A DNA stretch of 64,000 nucleotides from Chitinophagaceae bacterium (lineage in GTDB: Bacteria > Bacteroidota > Bacteroidia > Chitinophagales > Chitinophagaceae): NCBI GenBank assembly GCA_016708765.1, contig JADJFD010000006.1, positions 153,234-217,233 of the forward strand, in the 5' to 3' direction. Positions 8,729 to 17,398 of the stretch are shown here, in pieces. Numbering within the stretch: the first letter of the stretch is position 1; each line of letters opens with the position of its first letter. The position numbers and the translations under genes were made by a program. The notes under the pieces are model-generated. The model was not told where the DNA came from. It worked only from the letters and a program-made list of their open reading frames with translations, and ran no database searches.

Positions 8729-9525
8729 TATTGATTTGATTTAACCGGTACATGAATATTGATTCGATAACCCTCATCGCCACCGGTGAAATAAATGGAA
8801 CCTTTCAGCAATATAATCCTGTTCTGAATATTTTTCAAACCTAATCCTTCTTTTTGGTAGCGAAGTTCTTCAAACTGTACTTGGGTAAGGCCATCTCCAT
8901 TATGGAAAATAACAAGATCAAGTTCGTTGCCCGTTAGCACCGAGCTGATCAGGAATTCTGTAGCATTAGCATATTTCAATGTATTGTTGATCAGTTCCTG
9001 TACCATACGGTACATACTGATATCGTTTTCGGAATTTTCTGTAGCATAATTATCATCCAGATTGGTACTGGCATTAAGAATAGATCCTTCTGTTACTTTT
9101 CTTACAAAATGACGGATAGCTTCATTCAGACCAAACTCTTTCAGGATATTGGAATGAAGGTTATGGGAAATGCCCCTTACTTTTTGTATTACATCATTCA
9201 ATAATTCTCTCCCTTTTTCATGGAGCTTTTGGTCTCTATCATCCAGCACATCGGCTTTTATGCCTAGTAAATGTAGTTTGGCGGAGGAGAGAATGGCGCC
9301 TACTTCATCATGTAAGGTTTCAGCAATACGATGCCGTTCCTGTTCTTCGCTTCGTACCGCAGCTTCAATTAATTGATTTTGCTGTTGTTCACGAAGCTTT
9401 TCCATTGCTGTCCGATGCTGATTCTTTTTTCGCTGGTTAATGATAACTGCAAATAGAATACTGATCACCATCAGTAACATTACCGCAATGCCAATTATAA
9501 CCAGGTATTTAATATCACTTGTCAT
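8728..9525 (-). CDS. Sensor histidine kinase, HisKA_3 type, one membrane helix
   Basis: The start at 9525 (MTSDIKYLVIIG) is preferred; it overlaps the upstream gene by 11 bases. One N-terminal membrane helix (about residues 5-30), a short coiled linker, then the dimerisation/phosphoacceptor helix with 'ERHRIAETLHDEVGAILS' (His before Asp-Glu), and a HATPase_c domain with N-box 'QELINNTLKYANA', 'HNGDGLT' and 'GLGLKNIQNRI'. It has no sensory domain of its own, so signal input probably comes from the neighbouring membrane protein at 9515-10186. Confidence 0.93.
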   Translation of the reverse strand: MTSDIKYLVIIGIAVMLLMVISILFAVIINQRKKNQHRTAMEKLREQQQNQLIEAAVRSEEQERHRIAETLHDEVGAILSSAKLHLLGIKADVLDDRDQKLHEKGRELLNDVIQKVRGISHNLHSNILKEFGLNEAIRHFVRKVTEGSILNASTNLDDNYATENSENDISMYRMVQELINNTLKYANATEFLISSVLTGNELDLVIFHNGDGLTQVQFEELRYQKEGLGLKNIQNRIILLKGSIYFTGGDEGYRINIHVPVKSNQ

Positions 9526-10186
9526 TTTTCTGATTGAATTGTATGGCAATAAAAATGCATAAAATAATATGTACTGCATTATGGACGTCCCACATATCTA
9601 CCGCAAAAGTTTTGGCAGAGTCAGTTAAATATTCATAAAAAAGAAATATGAAAAAGTTTACAGCAACATAAATACTTAGTCCGATTACTACCCAGAAACC
9701 CTTTTGTTTTGGAAGTGATATAGAATTAGATTCTATTAATTGGAAAATGAAATATTGGATACAGTAAAAGAGTAATAAGGCAGCTTCAGTTGCCAATATC
9801 CTACTACTGATTGCGACAGAAAAAAACTGTTCGTAGAAAATAAAATTGATGATCATGAATAAGAGAAATCCAAAAGGGATTATTTTTTTTATCCTTGGCA
9901 TAAAGTGCTGGCCTAACAAAATAAAAAACAGACTAAAAGTTATAAGTCGGGTAGCGGATAATAAATTATATATGAAAGTGTTGCTTTGTAGTATGGCTGG
10001 GAATTCAGGAAGATGTAATTTTAAACGATACCAGATTATCATTTGAGCCAGATTAAGAATCAATGAAACCCACACGAAAACTTTTACGGGTTTCAGATAA
10101 ACCGGAGTTTTCTTTGCTTTGTAAATGTAAAACAGAGGAATTAACAAAGCCCATACTTCTGACCAATCATATATTACTCTCAACAT
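9515..10186 (-). CDS. Multi-pass membrane protein, probable partner of the kinase
   Basis: 223 residues with about seven hydrophobic segments and no soluble domain. The C-terminus overlaps the kinase start by 11 bases and the upstream gene ends 3 bases before it, so it is tightly co-transcribed. Similar helical proteins sit beside short single-helix HisKA_3 kinases in Bacteroidota and may sense the membrane or a ligand; that role is inferred only from position. No catalytic motifs were seen. Confidence 0.7.
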   Translation of the reverse strand: MLRVIYDWSEVWALLIPLFYIYKAKKTPVYLKPVKVFVWVSLILNLAQMIIWYRLKLHLPEFPAILQSNTFIYNLLSATRLITFSLFFILLGQHFMPRIKKIIPFGFLLFMIINFIFYEQFFSVAISSRILATEAALLLFYCIQYFIFQLIESNSISLPKQKGFWVVIGLSIYVAVNFFIFLFYEYLTDSAKTFAVDMWDVHNAVHIILCIFIAIQFNQKNDK

Positions 10187-10189
10187 AGC

Positions 10190-10699
10190 TTAAGATTCTG
10201 GTGAAGCTGGTGGACAAGGTTTGGTAGCAACTGAAAGTGTAGTTCCGTTTACTTCCAGTGTTACATTATATTCTAAATGCGGATTTTTAAAGATACTGGT
10301 TTCAAATAGCAGTGTAGCTTTATCCAGACTCTTCTGGTCCTTTACTAATTTGCAAGCCAACTTCTCAAATCTATTCCATTGCCTATTTTTATTTTTTTTC
10401 TTTTTAAGTTTGAATGATACCACCACTTCATTATTTGCAAATGCAACAGGAGGGATAAAAGGAATAGGCGTTGCAGTTCCAACATCAACCCCTTTAACAG
10501 GTTTTGAAGATACTTCCCACTTCCCTTTGTAATTCCAGGATGCATATGCAACAATTCCAAATGTTGCATTTCCATTTGCAAGAGATCGTAACTCTGCTTG
10601 AAAAAACACTTTCTTCTTTGGATTACCTGTAGTAGGAAACTGATCTGTAATTTCCTTGTAGTTAAATTTCTGGGGTGGTAATAAAAGTTGATTTGCCAT
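10190..10699 (-). CDS. Unknown soluble protein of the signalling operon
   Basis: 169 residues, no signal peptide, beta-rich in appearance ('KKVFFQAELRSLANGNATFGIVAYASW', 'EVVVSFKLKKKKNKNRQW'), ending in the short tail 'SVATKPCPPASPES'. The tail resembles that of the neighbouring lipoprotein ('GVTKPSPPALPCDTSCDD'), though the two proteins are not otherwise alike. It lies 3 bases upstream of the membrane protein. Family not recognised. Confidence 0.6.
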   Translation of the reverse strand: MANQLLLPPQKFNYKEITDQFPTTGNPKKKVFFQAELRSLANGNATFGIVAYASWNYKGKWEVSSKPVKGVDVGTATPIPFIPPVAFANNEVVVSFKLKKKKNKNRQWNRFEKLACKLVKDQKSLDKATLLFETSIFKNPHLEYNVTLEVNGTTLSVATKPCPPASPES

Positions 10700-10759
10700 T
10701 TTAGTTATTTAAAGTCAGAGACTACAAATTGGAGTAATCTCTGACAGTTTATTGAATGA

Positions 10760-11380
10760 TTAATCATCACATGAAGTATCACAAGGAAGAGCTGGTGGAG
10801 AAGGTTTTGTAACGCCTGCTCCTGCAACTGCAGCACCTAACTTGGTTAAGTCGTCAGCATAAAATAAAAACATTAAATTTTTGCCAGGATGTTTAGGGTC
10901 CTGATCTAAGCCAGCTCTAAAGTACATGTCCTTAAAACTTCCATTCGGTATAGTATCTGGTGTGCCTCTTGCTAACCCCAAAAAGTTTTTAATATCTCCT
11001 CTAGTTATTTCTTGTGGATTACGTTTCAATTTATAAGGGTTTTTAGTTGGGCTAGGAGGTTGTACAATCTCTAAAGAGTAGTCATTAGTTAAGGATTTGC
11101 CTTTTTCATCTGCCCCATAAACTTCTAAAGCATATTTCTTTTTATATATTTTCCATGTAAAAATCAATTGTTTTACTTTATTACCTGTCCCATAATTAAA
11201 AATTGCTTCAATATCAGTGGACTTAAATTTCATAACATAAGTTTCATCACTTATTGCATCAGCGCTTTGTACTTCATCAGGATCTTTTGCTTTTTTATCA
11301 TCGTTGTTGCATGAATGCATAATTAGTAAACTGAAAAAAGCTATAACACTTAGTAGGTGTTTTCTAAAAATAGTTATCAT
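10760..11380 (-). CDS. Lipoprotein, first gene of the signalling operon, unknown function
   Basis: The ATG at 11380 gives a typical lipoprotein signal ('MITIFRKHLLSVIAFFSLLI' then 'MHSCNND'). The mature domain of about 175 residues has alternating strands and an acidic N-terminal linker (DDKKAKDPDEVQS). The C-terminus has three Cys in its last nine residues region (PCDTSCDD), unusual for a periplasmic tail. Its position as operon leader with kinase and membrane protein suggests a surface or periplasmic ligand-binding or structural role. Not recognised as a named family. Confidence 0.6.
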   Translation of the reverse strand: MITIFRKHLLSVIAFFSLLIMHSCNNDDKKAKDPDEVQSADAISDETYVMKFKSTDIEAIFNYGTGNKVKQLIFTWKIYKKKYALEVYGADEKGKSLTNDYSLEIVQPPSPTKNPYKLKRNPQEITRGDIKNFLGLARGTPDTIPNGSFKDMYFRAGLDQDPKHPGKNLMFLFYADDLTKLGAAVAGAGVTKPSPPALPCDTSCDD

Positions 11381-11500
11381 GTTTGTTAGTTTTTGTGGTG
11401 AAATAATAAATGGCTTGTAGCTCTCACCAGGCAGGATTAAATTCTTCACCTAAAGTAAATCCCTCTTTCCAACTTTCAAAGGCCTGTAACCCATATTGCG

Positions 11501-11692
11501 TAGATACTCTCAAGAATACGTACTTGTACGCATCGTCTCTAATTCCAAACTTCGAAACCATGATGTTCAGCCTCAAACCCCCGTAGATACTCTTTCAATA
11601 AAGTATTAGTACGGATGTTTTGGCAATAGGCATATCCACGCAGCTGTTAATACCTTTTACGAGTAGATACTCTCTCTTCCATTTTTACGCAT
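11501..11692. repeat. Three direct repeats 'TAGATACTCT' about 80 bp apart
   Basis: Copies begin at 11501, 11584 and 11664. In the first two, the core is followed by a related block ending ACTTGTACGCAT / ATTAGTACGGAT at the same distance (33 bases in total); the third ends in TTTTTACGCAT after a shorter spacer. They lie in the 370-base gap between the divergent lipoprotein operon and the His-rich exported protein, which fits an array of regulator-binding sites. No other gene is seen in the gap. Confidence 0.6.
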
Positions 11693-11750
11693 TTCCTACC
11701 TTGTTTTCGGGGTGCTGTTTCATAAAAATTTGGGTATTAAAACAAATTAT

Positions 11751-12119
11751 ATGAGACAATATTTCAACATCGCCGCCCTGATACTTGCCTTCGTTATCGC
11801 AGGTACAACTAACAGTTTTGCAAAAGCAAATAAAGCTGAAAAAGTAAATAACGTTGAGCAGACTTCAAAAGCTGTGGCTCATGATGCTACTGCCAAATCT
11901 ACCCAGTCCCCAACGAGTGCCAAGTCGCATATGCCAATAGAGAAATCTCACTCACATGTACCTGCTTGGGATGAATTGGCACATATACATCACTTTCACC
12001 AAAACAGGTTGAAAAAAATTAAAAGACATTTTAAGAAATCAGTATTCCTGAGCAAGTTGTTATTGTTCATCTGCCATGCTGCAGTGTTGTATATCAGTTT
12101 CCTACACCTGACTCACTAA
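11751..12119 (+). CDS. Small His/Lys-rich exported protein, unknown function
   Basis: The ATG at 11751 is chosen over a GTG at 11712 because a signal peptide begins there ('MRQYFNIAALILAFVIAGTT', cleavage after NSFA). The mature chain (about 98 residues) is rich in Lys, Ser and His ('SHMPIEKSHSHVPAWDELAHIHHFHQNRLKKIKRH') and ends in a hydrophobic segment, so it may insert in a membrane. Divergent from the signalling operon and downstream of the three direct repeats. The His clusters could bind metal; no family is recognised. Confidence 0.6.
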   Translation: MRQYFNIAALILAFVIAGTTNSFAKANKAEKVNNVEQTSKAVAHDATAKSTQSPTSAKSHMPIEKSHSHVPAWDELAHIHHFHQNRLKKIKRHFKKSVFLSKLLLFICHAAVLYISFLHLTH

Positions 12120-12132
12120 AAGAAGAGAGGGT

Positions 12133-12405
12133 TCAATATCGTTCAATCGTAAATGATTTGAAAGATTGCACCGGAAGTTCTTTGACATCGAGGTTTATTA
12201 CCTTGGCTTTTGGCGGGCCTTGTTTACACCATTCCGTAAAAAGCGAAAGTTGTTCTTTCGTTCCGGTGGCAATAATCTTAACCGTTCCGTCAGGTTGATT
12301 GCTTACTTCACCGATGATGTCAAGCTCCAAAGCTCTTTCTTTGGTAGATTGACGAAACCAAACGCCTTGTACTTTCCCTGTAACAATTATGGAGAGAGTT
12401 TGCAT
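12133..12405 (-). CDS. acyP: Acylphosphatase
   Basis: 90-residue enzyme hydrolysing acyl phosphates. It carries the family signature 'GKVQGVWFRQ' with catalytic Arg18 and the second catalytic residue Asn36 in 'VSNQPDGTVKI'. Length is exact for the family. Its start overlaps the stop of the fRMsr gene upstream, so the two are co-translated, probably in one operon with mqnE. Confidence 0.95.
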   Translation of the reverse strand: MQTLSIIVTGKVQGVWFRQSTKERALELDIIGEVSNQPDGTVKIIATGTKEQLSLFTEWCKQGPPKAKVINLDVKELPVQSFKSFTIERY

Positions 12406-12878
12406 CAGAAATTAACGAGGGTTACTATTTCTTCCAGATATTGCTGATCGGTTGTATCAAACTGGTCGTATTCACTGGCATCAACATCAAGCACAGCCAC
12501 TACTTCATTGTTGCGGATTACCGGAACTACTATTTCAGATTTTGATAAACTGCTGCAGGCAATATGACCAGGGAATTTTTCTACATCCGGAACGATCAAG
12601 GTCTTTGCCTCTGCCCAACTGGTACCGCATACACCTCTGCCTTTTTTTATTCTGGTACAGGCAACAGGTCCTTGGAAAGGAGCAAGTACTAACTCGTTTT
12701 GCTTTACTACATAAAACCCAACCCAGAACCAGCCGAACTGTTCTTTGAGTGCAGCCACAACATTCGCCATGTTAGCTACCAGATCGTCTTCACCTTCCAG
12801 CAATCCTTTTATCTGTGGAATTAATGATAGATATTGTTCTGCCTTGTTTCCGGTTATGATTGCTAAGTCTTCTGCCAT
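12405..12878 (-). CDS. msrC: Free methionine-(R)-sulfoxide reductase, GAF domain
   Basis: 157 residues forming a single GAF domain. The catalytic cysteines of fRMsr are present in 'GRGVCGTSW' and 'HIACSSLSKSEIVVPV', with 'VLDVDASEYDQFDTTDQQYLE' at the C-terminus, as in the yeast and E. coli enzymes. It reduces free Met-R-sulfoxide with thioredoxin as donor. Between mqnE (7 bases away) and acyP (overlap), so likely in one transcript. Confidence 0.93.
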   Translation of the reverse strand: MAEDLAIITGNKAEQYLSLIPQIKGLLEGEDDLVANMANVVAALKEQFGWFWVGFYVVKQNELVLAPFQGPVACTRIKKGRGVCGTSWAEAKTLIVPDVEKFPGHIACSSLSKSEIVVPVIRNNEVVAVLDVDASEYDQFDTTDQQYLEEIVTLVNF

Positions 12879-12884
12879 AAAATA

Positions 12885-14015
12885 TTAATTCAGTTCTGCA
12901 CTTAATTCATTTGAATAATTCTTTACCACATTATACAACGTATCTCTTTCCACCGGCTCTCTTTTTGCCTGCTTAATTAATGTCACTAATTCTTCCGTTG
13001 TCATAGAAGGAGTTTGTTCTTCTGAACCTGCCATGCTGTAAATTTTTGTGGTGTCATCAATCGTTCCGTCCATATCATCTACACCAAAAGAAAGAGAGAG
13101 CTGTGCATTCTGTCTGCCCAACATCGGCCAATAAGCTTTTAAGTGTGGAAAGTTATCTAAATATATTCTTGCAATAGCATAAGTCTTCATGTCTTCCACC
13201 ACACTGCTTTCCGGCACATTACTCATGTCATTATCCTTGTTGCGGAATTTAAGTGGAATGAATGTATTGAATCCATTAGTTTGATCCTGCAAATCTCTCA
13301 GCCTTTTCATATGATCAATCCGATGCGCATAATTTTCTACATGACCAAACAACATCGTGGCATTGGAATGCAATCCAAGTTTATGTGCTGTTTCATGTAT
13401 CAGCAACCAACCTTTTGCATCCACTTTATCAGCACAAATTTTTTCTCTCAGTTCTTCATCAAAAATTTCTGCACCACCGCCAGGTATGCTATCTAATCCG
13501 GCAGCGATTAAAAATTTCAATCCTTCTTCTACACTCACTTTTGCTTTGCGAAACATATAATCATATTCCACTGCCGTAAATGCTTTGATATGAAGTTCAG
13601 GACGATGTGCTTTGATGGCTTTCAATAAATCGGCAAAGAATTGTAAATCCATTTTGGGATGCACACCGCCAACGATATGCACTTCAGTAATGGGTTGTCC
13701 GTCGTATTTCTTTACAATGTGCAGCATCTGCTCAATACTCATTTCCCAGCCTTCGTCTCTTTTTGCATATAGTTTACTGTACGAACAAAAATTGCAACTG
13801 AACACACATACATTCGTCGGCTCTATATGAAAGTTTCGGTTGAAGTAGACCTTGTCACCATTCTTCCTTATCCGTACTTCGTTGGCAAGGCTGCCTACAA
13901 ATCCCAGACTGGCTTTTTCAAAAAGGAATAAGCCTTCTTCGTCCGTTATTCGTTGTCCTGTTTTTACTTTTTCGGCTATCAATTTAAGCTCGGGAGCAAT
14001 ATCTGTATTCACCAT
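12885..14015 (-). CDS. mqnE: Aminofutalosine synthase (radical SAM)
   Basis: First or second step of the futalosine route to menaquinone: joins the adenosyl radical to a chorismate-derived enol ether. The radical SAM Cys triad is in 'NVCVFSCNFCSY' (CxxxCxxC), followed by 'ITEVHIVGGVHPKM', 'IPGGGAEIF' and 'HSNATMLFGH', which are typical of MqnE and distinguish it from MqnC. About 376 residues from the ATG at 14015, chosen because it starts the conserved domain and lies in the expected place; the longer reading frame would run into the upstream inverted repeat. Confidence 0.93.
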   Translation of the reverse strand: MVNTDIAPELKLIAEKVKTGQRITDEEGLFLFEKASLGFVGSLANEVRIRKNGDKVYFNRNFHIEPTNVCVFSCNFCSYSKLYAKRDEGWEMSIEQMLHIVKKYDGQPITEVHIVGGVHPKMDLQFFADLLKAIKAHRPELHIKAFTAVEYDYMFRKAKVSVEEGLKFLIAAGLDSIPGGGAEIFDEELREKICADKVDAKGWLLIHETAHKLGLHSNATMLFGHVENYAHRIDHMKRLRDLQDQTNGFNTFIPLKFRNKDNDMSNVPESSVVEDMKTYAIARIYLDNFPHLKAYWPMLGRQNAQLSLSFGVDDMDGTIDDTTKIYSMAGSEEQTPSMTTEELVTLIKQAKREPVERDTLYNVVKNYSNELSAELN

Positions 14016-14063
14016 AATTCTATAACAATTAATAGGGTGTAAAGTTACGATTCTGTGAGGGAT

Positions 14064-14171
14064 TTTTTTGAACCACGGAGGCACGGTGGCACAAAGGAAC
14101 AGGGAGAGGAAAGATTCGAAGCAATATCTGAAAAATAAGCCTCTGTGTCTTTGTGTCTCTGTGGTTCAAAA
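14064..14171. repeat. Long-range inverted repeat of 'accacggaggcac' type
   Basis: TTTTGAACCAC (14067-14077) is exactly complementary to GTGGTTCAAAA (14161-14171), and the arms continue imperfectly inward as runs of CACGG/GTGTC-type units. It occupies the divergent space between mqnE and the transporter gene. It resembles the other long inverted repeat in this window (6986-7092) in size and placement but not in sequence. Confidence 0.65.
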
Positions 14172-14225
14172 GACTAAAATCCTTATCTTCCCTTCTTATA
14201 TTCTCACTACTCTTAAAAAAGGCTC

Positions 14226-15485
14226 ATGAACAGCAAACAACGGCTTACCATTGTCAGTTTTTTACAATTCTTTGTATGGGGTGCATGGCTTATTACATTT
14301 GGCACTTACTTCTTTTCAAATAATATGGGTACCGGAGCACAGATTGGTGCCATCTTTTCTACCCTTGCTTTAGCATCTATCATTATGCCTGCACTTACAG
14401 GTATCATTGCTGATAAATGGATCAATGCGGAACGGCTATATGGTGTTTTGCATATCTTATATGGAGTAGCTCTTTTCTTTGTTCCACAGGCAAAAGATGC
14501 CGATGGCTTGTATTATATAATTTTCGCAGCCATGCTGTGTTACATGCCTACCATTTCGTTGTCTAATTCTATTTCCTATACAATACTTAAACGAGAGAAC
14601 TATGATGTAGTTAAAGTTTTCCCTCCGATCAGGGTTTGGGGAACCATTGGTTTTATAGTTGCCATGTGGGTTACCAATTTATCAGGCAGTAAGGCTACTA
14701 CCGATCAATTTATTATTGGAGGAGTTGCTGCTATACTATTAGGCATCTATTCATTCACCTTGCCTAAGTGTCCGCCGCCAAAATCAATTTCAAAAGGAAC
14801 TTCTCTTGTTGAACAATTAGGTCTGAAGGCATTTAAACTTTTTGCCAATTACAAAATGGCAGCCTTCTTTATTTTCTCCATGTTCCTTGGTGCGGCATTG
14901 CAGCTTACCAATATGTATGGCGACACATTCCTCGACGATTTCAGAAAGATACCAGAATACGGACCCGATTCATTCGTTGTAAAATATTCAACTATTATTT
15001 TATCTATCTCTCAAGTTTCAGAAACGGTTTTCATTCTTGCCATTCCATTTTTCCTGAAAAGGTTTGGAATTAAAAAGGTAATGCTGTTCTCCATGATAGC
15101 ATGGGTGCTGCGGTTTGGCTTGTTTGCTTATGGTAATCCTGCTGATGGTTTGTGGATGATCATTCTTTCTTGCATTGTGTATGGTCTTGCATTCGACTTC
15201 TTCAATATATCCGGTTCGCTGTTTGTAGAAACTACAACTGATCAATCCATCCGTTCCAGTGCACAGGGATTGTTTATGATGATGACCAACGGCGTTGGTG
15301 CATTCCTCGGTAGCATTATAAGTGGTTATGTAATTGATAAATACTTTACCACCGCTGGCGGCGATAGAATCTGGCAGGACACCTGGCTTGCATTTGCAGC
15401 TTACGCATTGGTGGTCGCCATTTTATTTGCCATCTTCTTCAGGCACAAACATAATCCGGAAGATGTGGCAGAACTTAAACATTAG
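14226..15485 (+). CDS. Nucleoside:H+ symporter-type MFS permease (NupG/XapB family)
   Basis: 419 residues with about 12 membrane helices. The N-terminus 'LQFFVWGAWLITFGTYFF' and the motifs 'GIIADKWINAERLYGVLHI', 'SNSISYTIL', 'PPIRVWGTIGFIVAMW' and 'DFFNISGSLFVE' are typical of the NupG/XapB nucleoside permeases. It should import nucleosides with protons. It is a single gene, divergent from mqnE; futalosine-pathway organisms recycle nucleosides, but a link is only suggestive. Substrate cannot be told from sequence. Confidence 0.88.
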   Translation: MNSKQRLTIVSFLQFFVWGAWLITFGTYFFSNNMGTGAQIGAIFSTLALASIIMPALTGIIADKWINAERLYGVLHILYGVALFFVPQAKDADGLYYIIFAAMLCYMPTISLSNSISYTILKRENYDVVKVFPPIRVWGTIGFIVAMWVTNLSGSKATTDQFIIGGVAAILLGIYSFTLPKCPPPKSISKGTSLVEQLGLKAFKLFANYKMAAFFIFSMFLGAALQLTNMYGDTFLDDFRKIPEYGPDSFVVKYSTIILSISQVSETVFILAIPFFLKRFGIKKVMLFSMIAWVLRFGLFAYGNPADGLWMIILSCIVYGLAFDFFNISGSLFVETTTDQSIRSSAQGLFMMMTNGVGAFLGSIISGYVIDKYFTTAGGDRIWQDTWLAFAAYALVVAILFAIFFRHKHNPEDVAELKH

Positions 15486-15554
15486 CATGAGAATCGTTTA
15501 GCCATAGTATTGTTAGGATAATTTTTCGTTTGTACCTCTTTCCAACGTTATAGT

Positions 15555-16373
15555 ATGAAAAACCCTTTTTGCTTTATCAACATTAGCGTCTTAGTTAGTT
15601 GCTGTATTTCTATTTTATTTTTTACTAATTGCAACTCATCCAATCAAAATTGGAAAGAAAAAGATGCAGCTGAAGATAAAGAGATCGCTGCCTATTTTGA
15701 TACCAGAAAGCCAGAACTTCTGTTAAGAAAGAATTTTATTGATTCAGTACTTGGTTCTTTAAAAGACCAAGATGAAAAGCAAGGGCTTGAAACTATTACT
15801 GACCCTGGTTTGATAGTCCAGATTAAAAGCCTTGGCACTGAAAAAGAAAAAATCAAGTCAAAGTTTGCTGCTTTTGATTTGAACAATTTTTTCCTAATCT
15901 ACCTTGAAAAAGATGATGAATTGGGAGGATATGATACTGATTTCAAAGAGGATTTTACCAGGCAATTAAAACAAACTACATATCGTCACAATCATGTCAA
16001 CCTAATGTTGATGTCAAATGACACCATCTATGAATATCCGAAAATATCTTATGAAAATATGTTTGCAGAATTTTTGAAACGAAAATACCTGGTAGTAGTA
16101 GATTGTTTAAACTATATAGCTCCGGAAATTTCGACGGAAGAGACTTTTGAAGCAGGATTAATTATAAAGAAAATTCGTATTTATGATTTACAAAGTCATT
16201 CTTTAGCAGAAGAATATTATCTGGTAGCAGCCTCAAGTGATGATGTATATGTAAAAAAGAGCTCAGAAAATGCAAAACCATCCCCAGCAAGGTTACAAAC
16301 TGACCTAAACCGCAATTACTTCAGACTTTTTAAGTACAGTTTGTTTTTAAAAGACAGATTTGAAGGGGAATAA
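15555..16373 (+). CDS. Lipoprotein of unknown function
   Basis: 272 residues. Signal segment 'VLVSCCISILFFTNCNSS' gives a lipobox-like Cys. The mature part is charged and mostly helical at first, with Trp at 31 and many Lys/Glu, then mixed strands ('YLVVVDCLNYIAPEIS', 'GLIIKKIRIYDLQSHSL'). No known motif is seen. It stands 69 bases after the transporter and 50 before the ABC ATPase on the same strand. Confidence 0.65.
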   Translation: MKNPFCFINISVLVSCCISILFFTNCNSSNQNWKEKDAAEDKEIAAYFDTRKPELLLRKNFIDSVLGSLKDQDEKQGLETITDPGLIVQIKSLGTEKEKIKSKFAAFDLNNFFLIYLEKDDELGGYDTDFKEDFTRQLKQTTYRHNHVNLMLMSNDTIYEYPKISYENMFAEFLKRKYLVVVDCLNYIAPEISTEETFEAGLIIKKIRIYDLQSHSLAEEYYLVAASSDDVYVKKSSENAKPSPARLQTDLNRNYFRLFKYSLFLKDRFEGE

Positions 16374-16423
16374 ATCTATCCAATTCTAACCTTGCTTATC
16401 AATCGTATGATTTATTTTCGGGC

Positions 16424-17383
16424 ATGGTTTTATTAGAAGTAGTTGGTGCAGGCAAAAAAGAAAAGGAAAACTTTACAGTTAAGGATATCAATTTCTCTCA
16501 ACAACCGTTGGAGAAGATTGCCATTGCAGGAGAAACAGGTTCGGGCAAAACGACTCTGCTGAAAATGATTGGCGGCCTTGCCCAACTTGATGAAGGCAAC
16601 ATTTACTATGATGGCAAAAGAGTTCTTGGTCCGTTGGAGAGATTAATTCCCGGCCATCCGCAGATCGCCTACCTGAGCCAGCATTTTGAATTAAGAAATA
16701 ACTACAGGGTAGAAGAAGAACTGGAAAGTAAAAACCTGCTGACTCAAGAAGCCGCCAATAATATTTACCGCATCTGCAGGATAGAACATTTATTAAAAAG
16801 AAAAACCGATCAGCTATCCGGCGGCGAAAGGCAACGAATTGTGCTTGCAAGGCTGTTAACTACTTCTCCCAAATTATTATTGCTGGATGAACCTTTCTCT
16901 AATCTTGATGCTATACATAAGAACATTATTAAATCGGTGTTGCTGGATATTGGCACTCAGTTGAACACCAGTTGCATATTGGTATCGCATGATGCGGCAG
17001 ATACACTCTCCTGGGCTGATTCTATTTATGTGTTGAAAGAAGGAGTGATAGTACAGCAAGGCTCTCCACAAAAAATATATAACGAACCTATTAATGAATA
17101 TTGCGCAGGCCTGTTTGGAGAATACAATCTGCTGAATGCAGCAAATGCAAAACAGTTTTTCCCAAACGCTAATGATAAAGAGCAATTAATTGTACGGCCA
17201 GAGCAATTTAGTATTGTGATTGAAGGTAGTAATACGGTAAAAGGCATTGTGCAGGCTGTTTATTTTTTCGGCAGTTGTTATGTTGTTGATGTGTTGGTGA
17301 ATGGGCAGTTGTTGCGGGTGAGAACGGAGGAAAAGGATTTGGTTATTGGGGATGAGATTTTTTTAGTATTGCGAATACATTAG
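16424..17383 (+). CDS. ABC transporter ATPase with C-terminal TOBE-like domain
   Basis: 319 residues. Walker A 'GETGSGKTTLLKM' (about residues 37-49), Q-loop 'IAYLSQHFELRNN', signature 'LSGGERQRIVLARLL', Walker B 'LLLLDEPFSNLD' and H-loop 'LVSHDAADT'. The last 80 residues ('LIVRPEQFSIVIEG...VRTEEKDLVIGDEIFLVL') look like the TOBE domain of importer ATPases (FbpC/PotA class). No permease or binding-protein gene is next to it, so the transporter it serves is unknown. The tandem repeat begins 16 bases after its stop. Confidence 0.9.
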   Translation: MVLLEVVGAGKKEKENFTVKDINFSQQPLEKIAIAGETGSGKTTLLKMIGGLAQLDEGNIYYDGKRVLGPLERLIPGHPQIAYLSQHFELRNNYRVEEELESKNLLTQEAANNIYRICRIEHLLKRKTDQLSGGERQRIVLARLLTTSPKLLLLDEPFSNLDAIHKNIIKSVLLDIGTQLNTSCILVSHDAADTLSWADSIYVLKEGVIVQQGSPQKIYNEPINEYCAGLFGEYNLLNAANAKQFFPNANDKEQLIVRPEQFSIVIEGSNTVKGIVQAVYFFGSCYVVDVLVNGQLLRVRTEEKDLVIGDEIFLVLRIH

Positions 17384-17398
17384 CGATCGTCTTGGTCT

